Shown here one piece after another: positions 47,220 through 59,400 of a stretch of 64,000 nucleotides of DNA. The stretch spans positions 28,386,213-28,450,212 of the forward strand of contig OZ234493.1 in assembly GCA_965153455.1 (NCBI GenBank), written 5' to 3'. This DNA is from Sphagnum compactum (taxonomy: Eukaryota; Bryophyta; Sphagnopsida; Sphagnales). Position numbers and translations under genes: made by a program. Every line of letters starts with the position of its first letter. The stretch's first letter is position 1. Below the pieces are notes generated by a model that worked only from the letters and a program-made list of their open reading frames with translations, was not told where the DNA came from and did no database searches.

Positions 47220-47470
47220 TAAAGTCACCCTGTCTTTGGGCCTGGTTTCACTCGCCATCCCTTCGATGAAACCTTGCCAAACTTTTTTTTTTAAACACAC
47301 CCAAGAAAGAGAGAGAAAAGAAACAAAGAGGCAATGACCCAAATCCAGGCAAGCAAACAGCCCAAAACAGGCGCGCCACAAGGAAGGAAGGGAACCACTA
47401 AGAGCCGAACCTTTCACCAGTTGCATGAAGCATGTCCACTGAAGAGAAGAGAGGGAAGGCAAACCCCATA
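47220..47470. repeat. Dispersed repeat R, copy 1
   Basis: The plus strand runs GAAACCTTGCCAAACTTT...CACCCAAGAAAG...CAGGCAAGCAAACAGCCCAAAA...GCCACAAGGA...GGAACCACTAAG. The same order occurs at 51325-51479, continuing after 51811, about 80% similar by eye. Type unknown. Confidence 0.7.
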
Positions 47471-47984
47471 AAACTTAGAGCCTAGAAGAACCCTCCTCTG
47501 TAGTAACATCCCTTCTCTCAGCTGTATTCGCAAAGTAAGGAAATTTTTAGTAAATCTCAGTGTGAAATGCTGAAACTCAGCAATTAATGCACATGGGTTC
47601 CAGAGTAAGTAACTCTGTTGTTAGAAGATCCCATCAAATCCCATCAAATGGAGGTAATTGTCATATATATCCAAACTGCACACTCATAAGTCATAACATA
47701 CTTATCCTACTTCATATAACCTTAAAATATGTGTATCAATTCTTTTTGTGACTATTGAGTTATAATGAGCATCATATGGAAATCTAGTTCTGTATCTGAG
47801 ATGTGATTTTGTGCGATATTTATAGCCATTCTGTTTGATAGCACATTCTGTTAGAGGCCTGAACTCTCGGTTAGAGGTTACATCAATTACACCCACTTCA
47901 GGAAGAACTCTTGTATCCTAGAATTGGGATGATGTGAAGGAGTCAAATGGTGTGAAAGTGGAAATTTTTGTTTTTTGTTTTTTG

Positions 47985-48295
47985 TTGGCCTTGCCTACCA
48001 AGGCAAGGATATTGTGTTTAGATTAACTATAGAGTATGGTGGCTTAAGGGATTTTAGCCCCTAGGTAGTAGGTCTATTTTTATATGAGGATTTTTGAAAG
48101 ATGATATTTTGGCTTTTGTTGAAACTTGAGATTAGTTATTATAGAGTTAGAATATCTTGAAGGATTTTTGGTTTCTTTTTAAAAGACTATATAATTTTGG
48201 CATGGTGAAATATTTGAGTTTCCATAATTCTTCTTTTGCCTTAAGACACTTTTTAATGTGATTGGCAAGGCCACAGTGTGACTGACACACCCCCT
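47985..48295. repeat. Dispersed repeat with GGCCTTGCC inverted ends, copy 2
   Basis: Matches 23611-23961 throughout with short deletions. It begins TTGGCCTTGCCTACCAAGG and ends GGCAAGGCCACAGTGTGACTGAC. It is followed directly by a C-run, T-run and G-run. Confidence 0.65.
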
Positions 48296-48507
48296 TTTTT
48301 TGGGGGGGGGCAGTAAGTATGCCCTGGGTAGTGACAGCTCCAAAATTGCACTAAATGGAAATAAGTATTTTCAATTGGTTGATCATAACGATTGGTTTAA
48401 GTGGTGAGACTTGAATAATCTCGCACTTTTATACATTGAGAAATTTCATTGGAATGGGTCAGGAGGGGAAATTTTATGATTGTATCGAATATTTATGCAA
48501 GCACAAA

Positions 48508-48537
48508 TAATAGGGGAGCACCGATGGAGATACTCTT
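48508..48537. repeat. Fragment of a Tourist-like MITE end
   Basis: GGAGCACCGATGGAGATACTCTTAGA resembles the right terminal repeat of the elements at 50306 and 51480 plus a TTA. No partner end was found. Confidence 0.4.
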
Positions 48538-48889
48538 AGATCACAATGAAGCTAAGCCACTAAGGTTGATCTTTAAAAATATTCTCGGCGGAGTTTAAAA
48601 AATCCATCAATTTGGAACTATTTTTAAGAGCTGAAAGGTTAAAAAGGTGTAACCAGACATACTTTAGTATTGCTAATAGCTACCAAGGATTGCCGCCCTT
48701 GTCCAAAATGTGACTAGGACAGAACAACATGCATAAAGTATGAACATAAACCCTTTATGCTCTTCAAAACGACAAAGGGAAAAAAAAAGCCTTTGTCTTC
48801 CCTCCCATAACAAAAAGTGCAAATAGACATTACAAGAAAATCAAGAGGATTCTATTTAGCACTTGTGGATGACTCTTATTTCAATCTAG

Positions 48890-49215
48890 TTTCACATTCA
48901 TTTTAGATGAGGGTCGGTCCTATGGAAATAGAGCAATCCTATTGGTTAAGAGTCATAAATTGAACCCGTGAACTTTAGATAAGGGTTGAAGACCAAAAAG
49001 TGGCAAATCGAGGCTAAACTTACATGGCACCATTTTGGAAGGAAAATCAATTGGTTCAGACCAAAAAAAGTCTATAAAAAAGCTCAAAGGAAAAGCTCGT
49101 GATTTGGAGAACCAAGATGCAAGCAGGGTGGTCCAACTCAAGGATTGAATTTGCTTCAAATGAGCCCAAATTGGTTCCTAGGATTTTGGACCTTGGACCC
49201 CATGTAAAGTGGGCC
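48890..49215 (-). mobile_element. Tourist-like MITE (GGCCCACTTTAGA family), copy 1, degenerate
   Basis: Inverted copy of 53144-53474: internal segments such as GCAAAT-GAGGCTAAAC-TACATGGCACC-TTTTGGA match the reverse complement there. The right end GGGCC with ACTTTACATGGGGTCC is well preserved; the left end (TTTTAGATGAGGGTC) has lost its tip. No target duplication remains. Confidence 0.75.
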
Positions 49216-50305
49216 ATAGAATGGGTTATTTGTCCATGTGAACACACTCTGCAAGCCAGGAAAGCTCTAATCACTTATGCTCTGATGACTTTTATAGAGG
49301 GCAACAAGCTTTACAATTTTCACAAAAAAACCTCTTCTAAACATAGTACCTAGTGTAGTTTTTTGGGGGGGGGGAGGGGGAGGGGAAGGGGGACCACTCC
49401 AACTACAAATTTTTTCCTCTTGAATATTTCTCATAAGTTCCTTAAAAAGGAGAGATTACATGTTATTTCCTTGGAGCCAAGGGAGTTTTGTTCTAAGGTG
49501 ATTTGTAAACATTCATTTGAATACATATAGAGTGTCCTTATAATAATAATGCACCTTGGTAAAAAAATTTACGAAAGAGGAAACATTATTGTTAATGCCT
49601 TTGGCACTTGGTTCATAGGGTGGAAGGAAGGAAGGAAGGAAGGAAGGGGAACCGCTCTTTTGCCTTCCTCTATATGTAAATCCGGGGCATGATGATAAGT
49701 AATGTTTGTTGATTGAGGTTGCATGCAAAATATTACATGCAAACCCGTTATTAAAGTGACTTCACATTACACCAAAATCATAGACACGTTTTCACATCCT
49801 AGCAAATTCTGAAGGCCACATGTAAACATTGCCCATATTATTCTTGAGGTCTCCGGTTACCTCTTCGCACTTGACAAGTAGGACCTTGTGCACCGCATCA
49901 TGCTGGTTACCCATGTTCTGGAGGTCTTTCGGTTAATGCACCGGTAGCCTGTTCACAGTTGACAAGTATGAACTTTGTGTGCATGATGTGTCATGCAAGA
50001 TTGTCACCACACCGAGAAGATTGGCAAGCCCACATGGAGTCTGTGTTGTCAATCCCAGGAAGAGCATGGAGCGCAAACAATGTGCCCGTACTATACTATT
50101 CCGGGTGGTGGTTCAAAGAGAAAACAAGACTTGGCCCCTTCTAAAGCTGCCTGCGTTGCATATGCCAGGATGTGCAAAGTGGAAAAAATTTAGTACCCTT
50201 TCCCTAAGGTCAGTTTCGTCATGAAATAATTCCCAAAATAGTGAAATGAAAATTTGTGAAAATATGATGAAGTTGACATGTTTGAAAATCGTCATAATTA
50301 TCTTA
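49216..50305. other. Intergenic DNA, no gene seen
   Basis: It contains a G-rich run (49361-49392), a GGAA microsatellite (49622-49648) and a diverged direct repeat of a GAGGTCT-CGGTTA...TTGACAAGTA-GA-CTTTGTG segment (49848-49895 and 49920-49980). Confidence 0.6.
49622..49648. repeat. (GGAA)n microsatellite
   Basis: Six or more GGAA units. Confidence 0.9.
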
Positions 50306-50660
50306 GAGCATCCCCACTGGTTGGTGCTTGGTATGTGACTCCAGACAGTAAAATTTATTGTGAAAAAGTCAAATTGTGTCGTTTTAGCTCAGGAAATTGG
50401 TTTTTCTGCACCAAATTCGTGCAGCTTGCCGTGGCTGATAAAACGCGCAACACAGTCGTGCACCTCCAAAAAAGAGTGTAATAAATTGGACCTGACTGCG
50501 GCTCAGTATTTCTGATCCAGGTGGTTTGCTATTAGTAGTTTCCACGTATATGCAGTTCCAGTTAGAGTTTTATTGGTGAGGTTGCCGAAAAAAAACAGGT
50601 AAATATAGACATTTAATTTTATTATCCAGAGTGACATATTGAGCACCTGTGGAGATGCTC
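50306..50660. mobile_element. Tourist-like MITE (GAGCATCYCCA family), copy 1
   Basis: 355 bp with inverted ends GAGCATCCCCACTGG and, on the other strand, GAGCATCTCCACAGG. It is flanked by TTA on both sides (50303-50305 and 50661-50663), matching the TWA preference of PIF/Harbinger (Tourist) elements. Internal sequence matches copy 2 (TTGGCTCAGG-like, TTGCCGTGGCTGATAAAA, GTCCAGGTGGTTTGCTAT). There is no coding capacity. Confidence 0.88.
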
Positions 50661-51324
50661 TTAGGCTACACTCTGAATAATTTCATTACTCATATCACAA
50701 TATTATAGTAGATGATGGAAAAATATATAATTTCAAATTTCAAAAACGAATTCATGTTTTGAAAAATATTAATTATTCGTTTTCTCAATGTGGAAACTGA
50801 CCCTAGGTTACAGTAATTTGCAGAGTTAGTAATTTCCTTCCAAAAAGACATAACTCTCCAACACGTACCAAAGTCCTCGCAACACATAATGCTTTCATTC
50901 GATTTTTTTTTAACATGACATTAGATTTTCTAAAAAAGAGTTTCCTGCGCAGAGGAGTTGAGGGATGTTGAAGTTTCATCAGAAAATTTCGAGTTTCATT
51001 AGGAATAATTGCACAATTTCATAAAAAATTCCACAATTTCATTTCATTGCAGTTGTGCCCACTAAGCCGGGCTCAAGTGACCAAGGGGCTGGTGTGTATG
51101 TAATGGGGGCAATTTCACCTTGCTTAGTACCTGAAGCAGCTCCCACCAACCCTTGAGGGCTATAATTTCAGGAATGTTTAGCAGCCCTTTTTTTCTATTT
51201 CTATTTTGCTATTTTGTCCTACATCTTCCTGTGGATGATCACCACTTAGTCTACATAAGAAAAATCCCTTTTAAAAGAGCAAGGTAGTTAGTAGTTACTT
51301 GTGCCTTCTTTTTTTTTCATTTGA

Positions 51325-51870
51325 ATCTGAAAATGAAACCCTGCCAAACTTTAATGAGAAAGAAAGCACCCAAGAAAGGGCGAGAAAAAGAAACAAGGGG
51401 CAAAGACCAAAGTTCAGGCAAGCAAACAGCCCAAAAATTGACTTTTTGGTGGGCCACAAGGAGGTAATGGAACCACTAAGACCATCTCCAGCGGTGCTCA
51501 CTCAGTACGGTGATCCTGCAGCGTGAAATTGGATGAAGAAAATCGAAAGTATGTCGGTTTGGCTCAGGAAAATGGTTTTTGCTTCACATAATTGCACACT
51601 TTGCCGTGGCTGATAAAAAAACGTGTAATAAAATGATTTAACCGATTGGCCCATCATAATGATTCGTCCAGGTGGTTTGCTATCATTATTCACCCACCTA
51701 TTTGCTGTCCCAATTTAATGGGTGAGGTTGTAAAAGAGTACATGACTAAACTTGGATGTGAAAAATATTTTTTCAAGGTCACATACTAAGAAGCACTGCT
51801 GGAGGTGCTCTAAGCACCGAAACCTCCACCAGTCTCATGAAACATATCAACTAAACAAAGGGGAGGTAAA
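51325..51870. repeat. Dispersed repeat R, copy 2, split by a MITE
   Basis: The parts 51325-51479 and 51811-51870 together match copy 1 (47220-47470), with the 331-bp MITE inserted at ACTAA|G. Copy 1 serves as the pre-insertion site. Confidence 0.7.
51480..51810. mobile_element. Tourist-like MITE (GAGCATCYCCA family), copy 2
   Basis: 331 bp; ends GACCATCTCCAGCGGTGCT and, reversed, GAGCACCTCCAGCAGTGCT (three mismatches in 19). Flanked by TAA on both sides (51477-51479 and 51811-51813). Same internal blocks as 50306-50660. Confidence 0.9.
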
Positions 51871-53143
51871 CCCAATAATTGATTTCTCTGGCTTTTAAGA
51901 TTCTTTGAAAATTGAATTCTTATTGTTTTGTCTCAACAATACATTCTGCAACAATGCACATGAGGAGGTTTCATGATTGTCATATAGGCCCTCCCTCTAC
52001 TATCACAGTACCTAGGCTCGTTAGGCATTGATTAATTATTTTTTAGAATGGCAAAATTTCTGAATATGTTCACCTCTATTACCTTAGTACCTATTGCCTT
52101 AGGCTGGTTAGGTATCAATTAATTATTTTCTGGAATTGTGAAAAATGTTTGCCTGCCATGCCAGAATCTGAATGAGAGCTGAAGCTCTAGAGCACAATTT
52201 GCTTCATTATTTTGTATAATATTGAATTTATAATGAACAATCAGTTTCAGAAGAACTGCTGATCATTTGAACCCTTTGAAGTAGTTTTTTTTATGAAACA
52301 TTCTTGTGGCAAGTTTTTGCCATTTTGCAATTTTTTGAAAGAAAGAGAATATTCTGTTACAAATTCCCTGTTTCTTGCAAAGAATCACAAAAAAAAGAAA
52401 AAAAAATCCAAAAAATTGTCGAATATTATCACAATTGCTTACAATATGAATTGGTGCACAAGATTTTTCTACTTTCATATTTTGAAATATCACCAAGGCT
52501 AAATATACTTATGGACAATTGCCACTTGAGCAACATCACAAAATTGAAAAGAAAAACATTTGCCTTAAAGAATTGACAGATTCGAGGAAGAATTGGTGGT
52601 TTTTGGGGCAATTTATCGATTTCACAACCAATCATCATTCATAGTAAAGTAAAATTTTGACCTATTTTTTTCTATTGCTATTTGAATTCTTGCCTGCTTG
52701 TTGGGGAAGTACTTTATATGCTCTATGAAAATCAAGATCATTGAGCAAGTTGTTTCCACTTATGCAACGGGAAAATTAGGTCAATATTTTCCATAATTCT
52801 TGTGCCACTGATTTTTCCTAATGTTTAGCTTTTGATGTTACAATTGATAAATCTATTTTCACATTTTGAATGGAGTTCACCTACAATTAGGAAGGTGAAG
52901 GTGTTCGAGTAAAACATTCCCATTCCCCATGTTTGTCACCATGTTCCCATGGAGGATTCCCCCAAGTACATGCCTCTCACTCCAAACCATGTTCCCGTTT
53001 TAATTCTCCAATTTGTTGATAGAGTTCCAAATGAGCGCCCCCTATATTCTGTTGTTATTATTGTGAAGAATAACAAGTATTTGAAGAGTGATAGTGGATA
53101 TCAACATTGATTTTTGGGGGTTTTGTTTTCCGCAGCCATCTAA
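51871..53143. other. AT-rich intergenic DNA, no gene seen
   Basis: AT-rich; two related stretches near 51995-52060 and 52075-52140 share a CTACTATC/TACCTTAG-CCTAGGCT-GTTAGG-AT-GATTAATTATT order, an old tandem duplication. No gene. Confidence 0.6.
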
Positions 53144-53474
53144 GGCCCACTTTAGATGAGGGTCCACGGTCCAATTTCCTAGGAACCAATTTGGACTGAT
53201 TTTAAGCAAATTGAATCCTTGGGTTGGACTGCACCTTGGTCCCTAGCCTGATTCTTGGTTCTCCAAGTCAGGAGCTCTCCTTTTAGCACTGTTTTTTGGT
53301 CCGAACCAATTGATTTTCCCTCCAAAACAGGTGCCATGTAGGTTTAGCCTCAATTTGCCACTTTTGGTCTTGGACCCTTGTCTAAAGGCCTTGGGACCAA
53401 TTGAAAGCTTTTGACCAATACGATTGCTTGAATTCATTTGTCCCTGGACCTTGGACGCTCCTCTAAAGTCGCCC
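53144..53474 (+). mobile_element. Tourist-like MITE (GGCCCACTTTAGA family), copy 2, intact ends
   Basis: 331 bp with long inverted ends, GGCCCACTTTAGATGAGGGT on the left against GGGCGACTTTAGAGGAGCGT on the right strand, agreeing at most of about 29 positions. Flanked by TAA on both sides (53141-53143 and 53475-53477), as in PIF/Harbinger-type MITEs. A second, internal copy of the terminal motif (GGACCCTTGTCTAAAGGCC) lies near the right end. No coding capacity. Confidence 0.88.
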
Positions 53475-53477
53475 TAA

Positions 53478-56400
53478 ATATACCTGCCAGTTTACTTACT
53501 GAACTTGGTACTTTAGAAGTTCACTGAGTTAGAACTGGAAAAGAGTTGCAGTTCTATTTTATTTTGGGACTAAACCAAATGGAAATGACACAACCTTATC
53601 AAACACTCCCAAAAAAATATCATTTCTGAGATAATTTACTTGTTCTGATTAGAGTGCCACAATTACCTTCATATTTAAGAACTTTCGAGGGATCTAATCC
53701 GGCCACCTTGAGAAAAATACAAGTAGACAATGTTTGTCAAGCATGTTAACTAACTACAGCGTACTTTTAACTTGCCCACTAGATGACAATTCACAACATA
53801 GCAAAGAGATGTTGCAGATGGGAGATGCACACATAATCCCATCCGAATACAAAAACGCCTCACAATCATAGTATGAGCTACAATCTACCAAAAGTATACA
53901 TGCACAATTGTTGCTCACTCACATGGGAAACTGAATTGAATGGAGATGCCCAACCCATGATACACAAGAATTGAGTTTAAAGTTTTCAACTTGCTGGCAC
54001 CATTGTAAAAATCTTTAAAAATTTGAGTTTAGATTTGATGAATTTGTTGGCACAAAATTTGCAAGAATCTTCAAAAACTTTGTGAACAACCTACTTAAAA
54101 CTTCAAATCCTCTTGGGCCTTAAAGAGAAGTCAGCAACAATATGTTTGCTGCAGCTTGCAAACAGTCCACTGTCATATTATTAGGATCAGAAGACTTGAA
54201 CACCAGAGCATGTGTTTAATACCACGGGCAATTAAACATTGCATTATTTGAACATTGAAAAAGCTGATCACAATTCATGTGGGTCGGTGGTCCTTTGTTA
54301 CGGGTCTCTTAAAAACTGAAAGTGGTATCTTGTCGTAATCTGTGATTTCAGCTGTGAAGAAGGGTGGATCGACAAACAACTGGGACTTTGATCTCTAGTT
54401 TGGCTTGAAATTTGGGAGCAATTGTCAAGCGTAGGCAGCTTGTTGTATGCTTGCTGGACAACTGGAGCAATTCCAACCAAAAAGGTTATTCAAACAATGC
54501 AATGTTGTCCACCCTTTTCTGAGCTATAGACACCATGGAGGGCATGGTGGGCCACAAGCCACAGGCCCACAGCTCATGCTGCTGCAAGCAATCCAGACTT
54601 TAGTATGCATCCCCTCCATTGTGCGCTCAACGAATATTATCTCAGCAAATCAAGATCAGATCAAATCAAATCAAGGGAGCGCCAGCAGCAAGTTTTGACT
54701 CTTTCCTCAGACATGAGATAATTGCAGCTTAAAACAAACCAACACTTTTCTATTTTCAAATCCCAAATTGTGTCTCACACACTAAAAGTAGCCTCGACCC
54801 ATTTCCTCATAAATTGTGCATTTGTAAACAGTGTGTGGTTGTTGCTGGTAAAGATATGTTATCTCCAAGATATTCAATGCTATTCATTTATATGTCTTCA
54901 ATTTTGCTTATGAAGACAACTCTAGATGTTGTATGGTTTTATGTATTGTATAGGGTGAGTGAGGCACAAGACTCAGTTGCCTTCTCTGTCCTATGAACCA
55001 AGGACTGCGCCCAAGGTCTAAGGCTAAAGGCACTCACTCTGGCCCTTCATAACAAACAAGGAGCCCAAACTGAAGGGCTCAAATGCATTACTAAATGAAG
55101 GCTGGAGAGGACAGGAGCTTATGCATAAGGTCCCTCGCTCCAAGGAGATTATGTGAGATCTCTTGCTCCAAGAAAGAAGCATGAATTTTCACGCGATAAA
55201 GGTGCCCTCCAAATACATTAGCGAATTTCTCCAAGGTTGTTATGTGTCAAAAGAGTCTTTAGTGATTGATGTTGTGCAAGGTTTTTGGAATTGGTTTTCG
55301 AGTTTTTAAACATTGTCATCATTTCATTCTTAACCGTGATTGCTAGACCATTGAAACAAATAACATTTGATGAAGCTACAATCCAACAAATGAAATGTTC
55401 ATTTTTTGCAATATTTGCAAAGGAGAATTGTTCATGTTTTGTTGGGATGGTGAAGCATGAATGTAAAAATGAATCCTTGTTTGAAGCATGGAACATTTTG
55501 GGACAATCACAAAGTGACAAGAGAATGATCCAACTTCGTCTAACTTTGGCAAAATCTTCTTTCTAATTTAAATACAACCAAGTTTGTGATATAGGCTTGT
55601 GGAAATGTGGATCATGGCATGGATTGGGCCTATCATTTTCAACATATGGAAAATATGGTGTGGTGAAAAATTTTCAACCTTCATGAATAATTGAATGCAA
55701 AACAAGCATCCAATTTTTTGTTATTTTTTAATGTTTTAAAAATATATATTATTTCATTTTCAGTTCTATGATGTGACATGATTGTTCACATATATTGAAC
55801 TCATTGATGTCCCATAATACACTTCATAGGAAGTAAACACTCGTATTGAAAAAATGGTGATATTTTCAGTGACAATTTCAAAATAACTCGCACCTATGAT
55901 GTTCCATCATATATTTGAAGAAAGCAAAATTTAGTTCATATCATGTGACAAAAATGTATGACATCAATTGACATGTAATTTTTCTAAAAATTAAAAATAA
56001 CAAAATGCAACTTGAAAAGAAACAAGGTAATCATTACACGTCAAAATCAACTCTAAAATTGATCTTATAATTGGTGTTACTTGGTTTCTACACATGATTG
56101 CCTTCATTATCCTAAGCTTAAGTTCCAATATGTGTTATTTACCCATTAATGAGACATTACCAATCTCCATTATCAAGTTTCTCATCTATTTGCTTGCTTC
56201 CTCACCACAATATCACTACTATCATTACGTGCATGCATGTCCCCCTTCACATTTGACAAGTCGTATAGAACCAAAACCCATTTACATAGCCACAAGTTTT
56301 TATGCAAGAGAAAAATATGCAAAATAACATAAAATATTATTTCAAAAGAGTCACGAGCATAATAGATTTTTTAGTATTTTTTTGAATATGGTATGCATTT

Positions 56401-59400
56401 GAAACTTTTATTATGTACCAATCATTCCATATGGTTTATCATAAAATCACATTGGTTTTCAATATTCATCACAACACCTAGAAATTATTTTTTCAAAAAG
56501 GAAATCTTGCTTCATTACATTCGTGATTAGTAAAAAGCTCCAATTAAGTTCCAAACATAAGGATCCACTAAGATTTTTTAATGAATATCTTCATAGTGAA
56601 AGGCGAAATTCGTCTTCCTTACTAAATGAAAGTATTCATGAACCTTCATAATCATTGATTCACACATACATTTCACTATTAGTCATTTAGTCAATAAATG
56701 ATGTATGCATATGGCCCTTATTTTATTTAAGCTAGCAATCACTATAAGTGAAAGTGGCTTTTATCACACTAAAAGCCACAACTCACAAGTTGTAGCTTTA
56801 TGTGATAAAAACCATATTCTCTTGTTTTGAATATTCATTAAATCACACATTATCTTTTAATGTGTTTTAAATTAATGTGTCCCACTTCATCTCACTCACA
56901 CCTTCACCTTGAATATATTTTTAATATGTAATGTTGTTCCAATTCAAACTAAGAATGCCTTTCTTATGTTTTCCATGCACATTGTTCTTTTCATTGTCAA
57001 TTATTTATGCAAATAATCTCATCTTGTTAATAAATCAACTAATTTGAACGGCAAAAAAATGTGAAAAGACATAAATTATGGAACTAAATTACAATAAATA
57101 CCATTACTAAAGGTGAAAATTTAATCCAAATACATGAACTTGAAAAAAATGTTGTAAACATTAACAACATTCTTTGGTTTGACCTTTCTTGCCTTGTAAT
57201 TATATGAACAAATATACCTATTTAGGCATCTAGATGTTTTAAACTCTTAAACACATCCAAAAATACACTGAAAAATAAAAAACTTACCAAAATATTAAAA
57301 CATTATATCTGGTTAACATGGTCCTAAACCACAACTAAAATACATGCTCTATGTCTTTTAATCAATTATGTAATGCCAATTAGCAAATTGCATATGCATG
57401 CTATTTAAGAACATTGATTTTTTTCATTTAACTCTTGCACCTTGTGCACATGGGATCAATTATACCACACTATTCATTCCACATTCTTGAAAATTAGGTT
57501 TATAACTTTATGAAGCTTCAAATGACACTGGCAACTTCAAAATTGTGTATTAAAATTATTTGATTCATATTATTTACACGCTTGGTGGTTTAGATCATCT
57601 TGACTAATTAAATCCTAATGCACATGTGTCCACTTCCCACTTACAAAACTCTTCAAATTTTAAAGGTAAACTAAACATCCAAATGAATATCCACAACAAT
57701 AATACTTCTAATTCACATTCAAACCTTTAACTTCACATCACAATCTTAACCATGCTTCCAAGTGATCCCCCATTTTACGCAACAAGTGACAAGTTTTGAA
57801 CTTCTTCCACAAATGAAGATTATCAATTGGAACTAAGCAATTAATAAATTTATATACATTAAATTCATAACTATACTTCATCTCACATTGCAAAATAAAA
57901 TTAATAATATTAAACACACCACAAAATGCCTTGATTTAATTAAGATTTATGCCAATAAACATATGCATACCATGTTATTTTATCTGAACATGCCCACAAC
58001 TTCATTCCCAAGTTTCAAATCCCAAAACATTTTGATTTATTGTCACTAACCAAATTATAACACACGTTTGAACTTATACAACATTGCATTTGAAACTTCA
58101 CATTTGAGGTCCAATTGAACCCCTAAACCACAACCTAACACCTTTTTATTTGTATCCAAGACAATAACATTCTACCATTCTTATCAAAACCAATCAAGTA
58201 CCCAAAGCCTTGCCATAAAATACATTGGGACCATATTAAAGTGGAGGTGTGAGACTTTTGTTGTAGAGTCAATGAAATAACATAAACTCGCTTTCAAAGA
58301 TTAAACTCAAAACATGCATATGAATTAATCATTGAAATCCATCATTTCAAATATTGCACTAAATTAACACACATTTTAATCCAAAAGTAGTAAAATGCCT
58401 AGAATTCTCAACACATTCAAATTCACAATGGGATACAAAAATTGACCATCATACATCACACATTATCCTGACTTATAGTCCCAAGCATTTTGATTCAACC
58501 CAATATCTACACCATACAAGCCATAGTCTCCAAAAGTTACTTTAATATGATGTTTTCTTACACCTCACCTACACCTTACTAAATTTCAATTTCTCTTTTC
58601 TTTGTAGTCTCCTCTCATAAACTAAAATGACTTGTGCCCAAGATTTTAGCCAAGACTCATCATGTTTTTACTTCATCCTTATCTTCAACTCACTAATATT
58701 TATATCTCCTTCCTCCCATGGCCGTTTGAAATGCTCCCACGTCAAGATTCCTTAAAAGCTTGCATGTTAAAATAATTGCACATCACTAAACATATTTTCT
58801 AACAAAACACATCCACTAGGTCCTATATGGTTGCAACGTATATTGCACCATGTAGGGGGGGAAAAAAAGTTATATTATATGGTAAAAGCAGCAATCTTAA
58901 CCCTAGCTTAATAAAAATGCCAACATATTTTGGCATTAAAATATTATGACAATTGCCACATGACCACAATGGATGCATAATGAGGAAAATGGATTGAAAT
59001 CATATGCCACTATAAAAAGAAAAATAATACACTAAATCACAATGTCCAAAAACTATTTCAGATATTTAACTTATTTGATGACCACAAATGATTTATCCTA
59101 AATCATAACCTAAATTCTTTTATACACTACTTACAAAATGCAAATTTTTGACTATTTATCACAAATTAACACACCACATTGTTGGACATCATTAATTTGT
59201 TTTGTAATAAATTTTTGTTTATTTGTGAAAGCGATTTCGAAATAAACTTGAAAATTTTTGTTTTTCAATAAAATTTTACAACTATTGTAAAATCAAAATA
59301 AACTAAAAACTAAAAAATGCTCCAGATATGTCACACATATTTTTCAACACTTATTAGGTCATTGTATTAAACACAATCAAGGTGTATGGCATACATCTCC

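Noticed and set aside
55218-55566. Overlapping 93- and 100-codon frames on opposite strands
   Set aside because: Composition follows local AT content; no motif or splice context supports a gene.
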